Positions 5,585 through 8,702 of a DNA stretch of 8,702 bases are shown piece after piece. Source of the DNA: JBCBXA01 sp039816825 (lineage in GTDB: Bacteria; Pseudomonadota; Alphaproteobacteria; Rhizobiales; Rhizobiaceae); the NCBI GenBank assembly GCA_039816825.1, contig JBCBXA010000114.1, forward strand, positions 1 to 8,702, in the 5' to 3' direction. How positions within the stretch are numbered: position 1 is the stretch's first letter; each line of letters begins with the position of its first letter. A program made the translations under genes and the position numbers. Below the pieces are notes generated by a model. That model searched no databases and was not told where the DNA came from. It saw nothing but the letters and a program-made list of their open reading frames with translations.

Positions 5585-7014
5585 CGAAAATCCTATTCGT
5601 CGTCTCCGAATGTGTGCCATTGGTGAAGACTGGTGGACTGGCCGATGTTGCCGGAGCGCTGCCTCTGGCGCTTGAGGCTCTGGGCGACGAGGTGCGTGTG
5701 CTCCTACCCGGTTACCGGGAGGTGATGGCGAAGGTCGGCAAGACCAAACGGCTGGCCACCATCAAGGGCCTTCTAGGCGGCGACGCCAGGATTCTTCAGG
5801 GCCAGGCGGCTGGGCTGAAACTCCTGATCCTCGACGCGCCACACCTCTATGATCGCGATGGCGGTCTGTATGGCGACGAGACAGGTCGGGACTGGCCCGA
5901 CAATGGCGAGCGCTTTGCCGCCCTGTGCCAAGCCGCTGCCCAGATTGCCCATACGGGAGTAAGCGGCTGGATACCCGATGTGTTGCACGGCCATGATTGG
6001 CAGGCCGGCCTGACGCCAGAGTACATTCACACGTCCGGATGCAAGACACCCTTCGTCTTTACCGTTCACAACATCGCTTTCCACGGCAACGTGCCTGCGG
6101 ACAAGCTGCAGATACTCGGACTTGAAGCATCGCGCTTTGACGAGGATCATTTCGAGTTCTGGGGGCAAATCTCAGCGCTGAAAGCGGGGCTCATGGGCGC
6201 GCGGAAGATCAACACCGTCTCCCAAACCTACGCGCACGAGCTGCTCACACCGGACTTCGGCGCCGGAATGGATGGCGTTCTGCGCTACCGGGAAAACGAT
6301 TTGCTGGGAATCGTCAATGGCATCGATGAGGGCGTGTGGAACCCTTCAACCGATGAACATATCGAGCCCTACACGACGATTGCCCACAAAGAGGCCAACA
6401 AAACGCGGCTCCTGGCCGAATTTGGGCTTGGTACGGCCGACGGCCCACTCTGCGTTCTGATCTCGCGCCTCACCGAGCAGAAGGGGATCGACCTGCTTCT
6501 GGCGGCTTTGCCCAATCTGATAGACCGGGGAGGCCAACTGGCTCTGCTTGGCTCTGGCGACCCTTCCCTGGAGCAGTCGCTGCGGGATGCAGCTCAGCGC
6601 TACGACCATGTTTCCGTTCGCATCGGCTATGACGAAGCACTGTCTCACCGCATGGTCGCTGGAGGTGACGCTATTCTGGTGCCTTCCCGATTTGAGCCCT
6701 GCGGCCTGACGCAACTCTATGGACTGCGATACGGAACTCTTCCCCTCGTATCGCTGACCGGTGGACTTGCCGACACCGTGATCAATGCGTCCCCCGCCGC
6801 GATGGCGAGAGGCGTTGCCACGGGCATCCAGTTCTCACCAACCACCGCCCAGTCCCTGTCGAACGCCTTCACACGGCTGGTTACGCTCTATGGGCAGCCC
6901 AAAGTCTGGAAACAAATGCAGCGTAACGCGATGAAACAGCCCGTGGGCTGGGGCAGTTCGGCGGCTGAATATCAGGCCTTGTATGCGAGTGCTCTGGAGG
7001 CAGCGAAAGCCTGA
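5581..7014 (+). CDS. glgA: Glycogen synthase GlgA (ADP-glucose type)
   Basis: GlgA transfers glucose from ADP-glucose to the non-reducing end of alpha-1,4-glucan. It is a GT5 retaining glycosyltransferase with two Rossmann domains. The 477-residue product matches the E. coli length. The N-terminus has KTGGLADVAG with ADP-glucose-binding K16. HGHDWQAGL holds H138, then FTVHNIAFHG and INTVSQTYAHEL follow. The C-terminal domain has ISRLTEQKG (R296 and K301, phosphate contacts in E. coli GlgA), RFEPCGLTQLYGLRYG with E372 and C374, and TGGLADTV. The start is the GTG at 5581, whose GTGA overlaps the glgC stop. The alignable family N-terminus (TKILFVVSE) begins right after it, and the 24 extra residues from an upstream in-frame ATG at 5509 would lie inside glgC. 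The 4-bp overlap suggests translational coupling. The TGA overlaps the glgX ATG by one base. Confidence 0.97.
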   Translation: MTKILFVVSECVPLVKTGGLADVAGALPLALEALGDEVRVLLPGYREVMAKVGKTKRLATIKGLLGGDARILQGQAAGLKLLILDAPHLYDRDGGLYGDETGRDWPDNGERFAALCQAAAQIAHTGVSGWIPDVLHGHDWQAGLTPEYIHTSGCKTPFVFTVHNIAFHGNVPADKLQILGLEASRFDEDHFEFWGQISALKAGLMGARKINTVSQTYAHELLTPDFGAGMDGVLRYRENDLLGIVNGIDEGVWNPSTDEHIEPYTTIAHKEANKTRLLAEFGLGTADGPLCVLISRLTEQKGIDLLLAALPNLIDRGGQLALLGSGDPSLEQSLRDAAQRYDHVSVRIGYDEALSHRMVAGGDAILVPSRFEPCGLTQLYGLRYGTLPLVSLTGGLADTVINASPAAMARGVATGIQFSPTTAQSLSNAFTRLVTLYGQPKVWKQMQRNAMKQPVGWGSSAAEYQALYASALEAAKA

Positions 7015-8702
7015 TGTCGCAGGTCTTCACGATCCATTCCGGGCGCCCCGCCCCCCTCGGCGCGACCCCGGACGACGGCGGCGTGAATTTCGCCGTCTAC
7101 TCCAAACATGCAACGCGCGTCATGCTGTGCCTGTTCGATGAGAGCGGGCGGGAATATCAGGTCATCACCCTGCCGGAGCGCCAGGGACATGTCTGGCATG
7201 TCTACGTGCCAGGCATGAAACCGGGCCAGCAATATGGGTTCCGGATGGATGGGCCTTATGAGCCGGAGCAGGGACTGCGGTTCAACCCCTTCAAGCTGCT
7301 TCTAGACCCCTACGCCAAGAAACTGACCGGCCATCCGACCTGGAACGACGCCTTGTTTGGCTATCTGCCGGATGATTCCGACCGTGACCTGAGTTTCAAT
7401 CGGGCCGACAGCGCGCCCTACATGCCGCGCTGTGTGGTGGTTGAGAGCGATCGTCGATGGGAAGAGGTGGATCGTCCGCGCCATACGCCGGAAGACTCGA
7501 TCATCTATGAAGCCCACGTGAAAGGTCTCACCGCTGGACGCCGCGACATACCCAATGCCGGCACCTTCAAGGCCATGGCGGCGGAGCCGATCCTGGAGCA
7601 TCTCAACAGGCTTGGGGTGACCGCCATCGAGCTGCTGCCGGTACAGGCGTTCTTGAACGAGAAGTTTCTGCTCGACCGAGGCCTGACAAACTATTGGGGC
7701 TATATGACCCATGGGTTCTTTGCTCCGGATCCGCGCTACCTCGAAGCGGGCGACATCGCTGAGTTTCGGCACATGGTCGAGCGCTTCCACTCGGCGGGGA
7801 TCGAAGTCATTCTCGACGTCGTCTACAATCACACGGCCGAAGGCTCGGAGCTGGGACCGACGCTCTCTTTCCGGGGGCTGGACAATTCGAGCTACTATCG
7901 GCTCGCCGAAAACAAGCGTCACTACATTGATGATGCGGGCTGCGGTAATGTTATGGATTTCGAGAGCCCCGCCGTCATTCGCCTCGTCATGGACAGCCTG
8001 CGCTACTGGGTGGAAGTCATGCATGTCGACGGCTTCCGCTTTGACCTGTGCACCACGCTGGGGCGGACGCGGAGGGGCTTTGAGCGAGACGGGCCGTTCT
8101 TCCGCGCCATAGGGCAGGATCCCGTTCTCAATCGAGTGAAGCTGATTGCCGAGCCGTGGGACATCGGCCCCGGCGGTTACCAATTGGGGGCCTATCCGGC
8201 GCCCTTCATGGAGTGGAATGACCGGTTCCGCGACCAGGTTCGCACATTCTGGCGCGACGATCCGGGCAAGGTCGGGTCCATGGCCGCCTGCGTGTCGGGG
8301 TCTGCCAAGTTCTTCGACCATGACGGTCGCCCCGCCACCTCATCGGTGAACTTCATCACCGCCCATGACGGCTTCACGCTGGAAGACACGGTCAGCTATT
8401 CCAAGAAGCACAATCTGGTGAATGGCGAGAAAAACCGGGACGGCCATTCCGCCAACCATTCGGACAATATGGGTGTTGAGGGTCCGACCGACGACCCTGA
8501 GATCAAGGCAGCGCGAGCCCGACGCAAACGCAATCTGTTCGCCTCTCTGATGCTGTCACAAGGCACGCCCATGATGCTGGCCGGCGATGAGATCGGCAAC
8601 TCGCAGGGCGGCAACAACAACTCATATTGTCAGGACAATGAGATCGGCTGGGTGAACTGGCCCGAAGAAGATGATCCCTTCCTGGGGTTTTGCCAGCAAG
8701 CC
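7014..8702 (+). CDS. glgX: Glycogen debranching enzyme GlgX (3' partial)
   Basis: GlgX hydrolyses the alpha-1,6 bonds of short branches, mainly those left after phosphorylase trimming, releasing malto-oligosaccharides in the cytosol. The frame starts at an ATG sharing its A with the glgA stop (TGATG). I translated it through to the window end with no stop or frameshift: 563 codons of a family usually 650-700 long. A CBM48-like N-terminus (GVNFAVYSKHATRVMLCLFDE, about 23-45; YGFRMDGPY) precedes the GH13 barrel. Motifs are IYEAHVKG, NYWGYMTHGFFAP, DVVYNHTAEG (268-277), DSLRYWVEVMHVDGFRFDL with nucleophile D344, LIAEPWDIGPGGYQLG with acid/base E380, and FITAHDGFTL with D452. Later conserved parts are VEGPTDDPEI, LSQGTPMMLAGDEIG and GGNNNSYCQDNEIGWVNW. 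The DGFRFD and AEPWD forms and the PTDDPEI stretch separate it from branching enzymes and pullulanases. Last visible gene of the operon. Confidence 0.96.
   Translation, partial: MSQVFTIHSGRPAPLGATPDDGGVNFAVYSKHATRVMLCLFDESGREYQVITLPERQGHVWHVYVPGMKPGQQYGFRMDGPYEPEQGLRFNPFKLLLDPYAKKLTGHPTWNDALFGYLPDDSDRDLSFNRADSAPYMPRCVVVESDRRWEEVDRPRHTPEDSIIYEAHVKGLTAGRRDIPNAGTFKAMAAEPILEHLNRLGVTAIELLPVQAFLNEKFLLDRGLTNYWGYMTHGFFAPDPRYLEAGDIAEFRHMVERFHSAGIEVILDVVYNHTAEGSELGPTLSFRGLDNSSYYRLAENKRHYIDDAGCGNVMDFESPAVIRLVMDSLRYWVEVMHVDGFRFDLCTTLGRTRRGFERDGPFFRAIGQDPVLNRVKLIAEPWDIGPGGYQLGAYPAPFMEWNDRFRDQVRTFWRDDPGKVGSMAACVSGSAKFFDHDGRPATSSVNFITAHDGFTLEDTVSYSKKHNLVNGEKNRDGHSANHSDNMGVEGPTDDPEIKAARARRKRNLFASLMLSQGTPMMLAGDEIGNSQGGNNNSYCQDNEIGWVNWPEEDDPFLGFCQQA

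Noticed and set aside
4355..5620. 421-codon minus-strand frame opposite all of glgC
   Set aside because: It is exactly antisense to a gene with all family motifs. Long antisense frames are common in GC-rich genes, and the translation has no recognisable domain.
7302..8321. 339-codon minus-strand frame opposite glgX
   Set aside because: Shadow of glgX; the plus-strand translation is continuous and fully recognisable.

Overview
The window looks like chromosomal DNA of an alphaproteobacterium. The base composition is fairly GC-rich, and the GlgC, GlgX and MsrA sequences and the tight glgB-glgC-glgA-glgX order resemble those of that class. I inferred this by eye; no search was run, and I do not name a genus.

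Positions 1-1473 hold the 3' end of an unrecognised plus-strand gene. It converges on a minus-strand pair: msrA, a methionine sulfoxide reductase, and upstream of it a small gene for a two-helix membrane protein. An 8-bp hairpin in the last codons of the plus-strand gene lies between the convergent ends and may terminate msrA transcription.

Positions 1360-2074 are non-coding. They contain an intact tRNA-Ser(GGA) gene with encoded CCA. About 130 bp upstream is a second copy of its 45-nt leader (43 of 45 identical) and of its D-arm region (21 of 21 identical). That copy never becomes a tRNA: where the anticodon arm should begin there are two consecutive 24-nt stem-loops. This is the least explained piece of the window.

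Positions 2075-8702 are a glycogen operon on the plus strand: glgB (branching enzyme), glgC (ADP-glucose pyrophosphorylase), glgA (glycogen synthase) and glgX (debranching enzyme, cut by the window end). GlgC makes ADP-glucose, GlgA adds it to alpha-1,4 chains, GlgB introduces alpha-1,6 branches, and GlgX removes short branches left by phosphorylase. The genes are 39 bp apart (B/C) or overlap by 4 bp (C/A) and 1 bp (A/X), so co-transcription and translational coupling are likely. All catalytic residues I could check are present. No glycogen phosphorylase or phosphoglucomutase gene lies in the window.

I do not see a clearly new system. Apart from the tRNA-associated repeat, this is ordinary housekeeping and storage-metabolism DNA.
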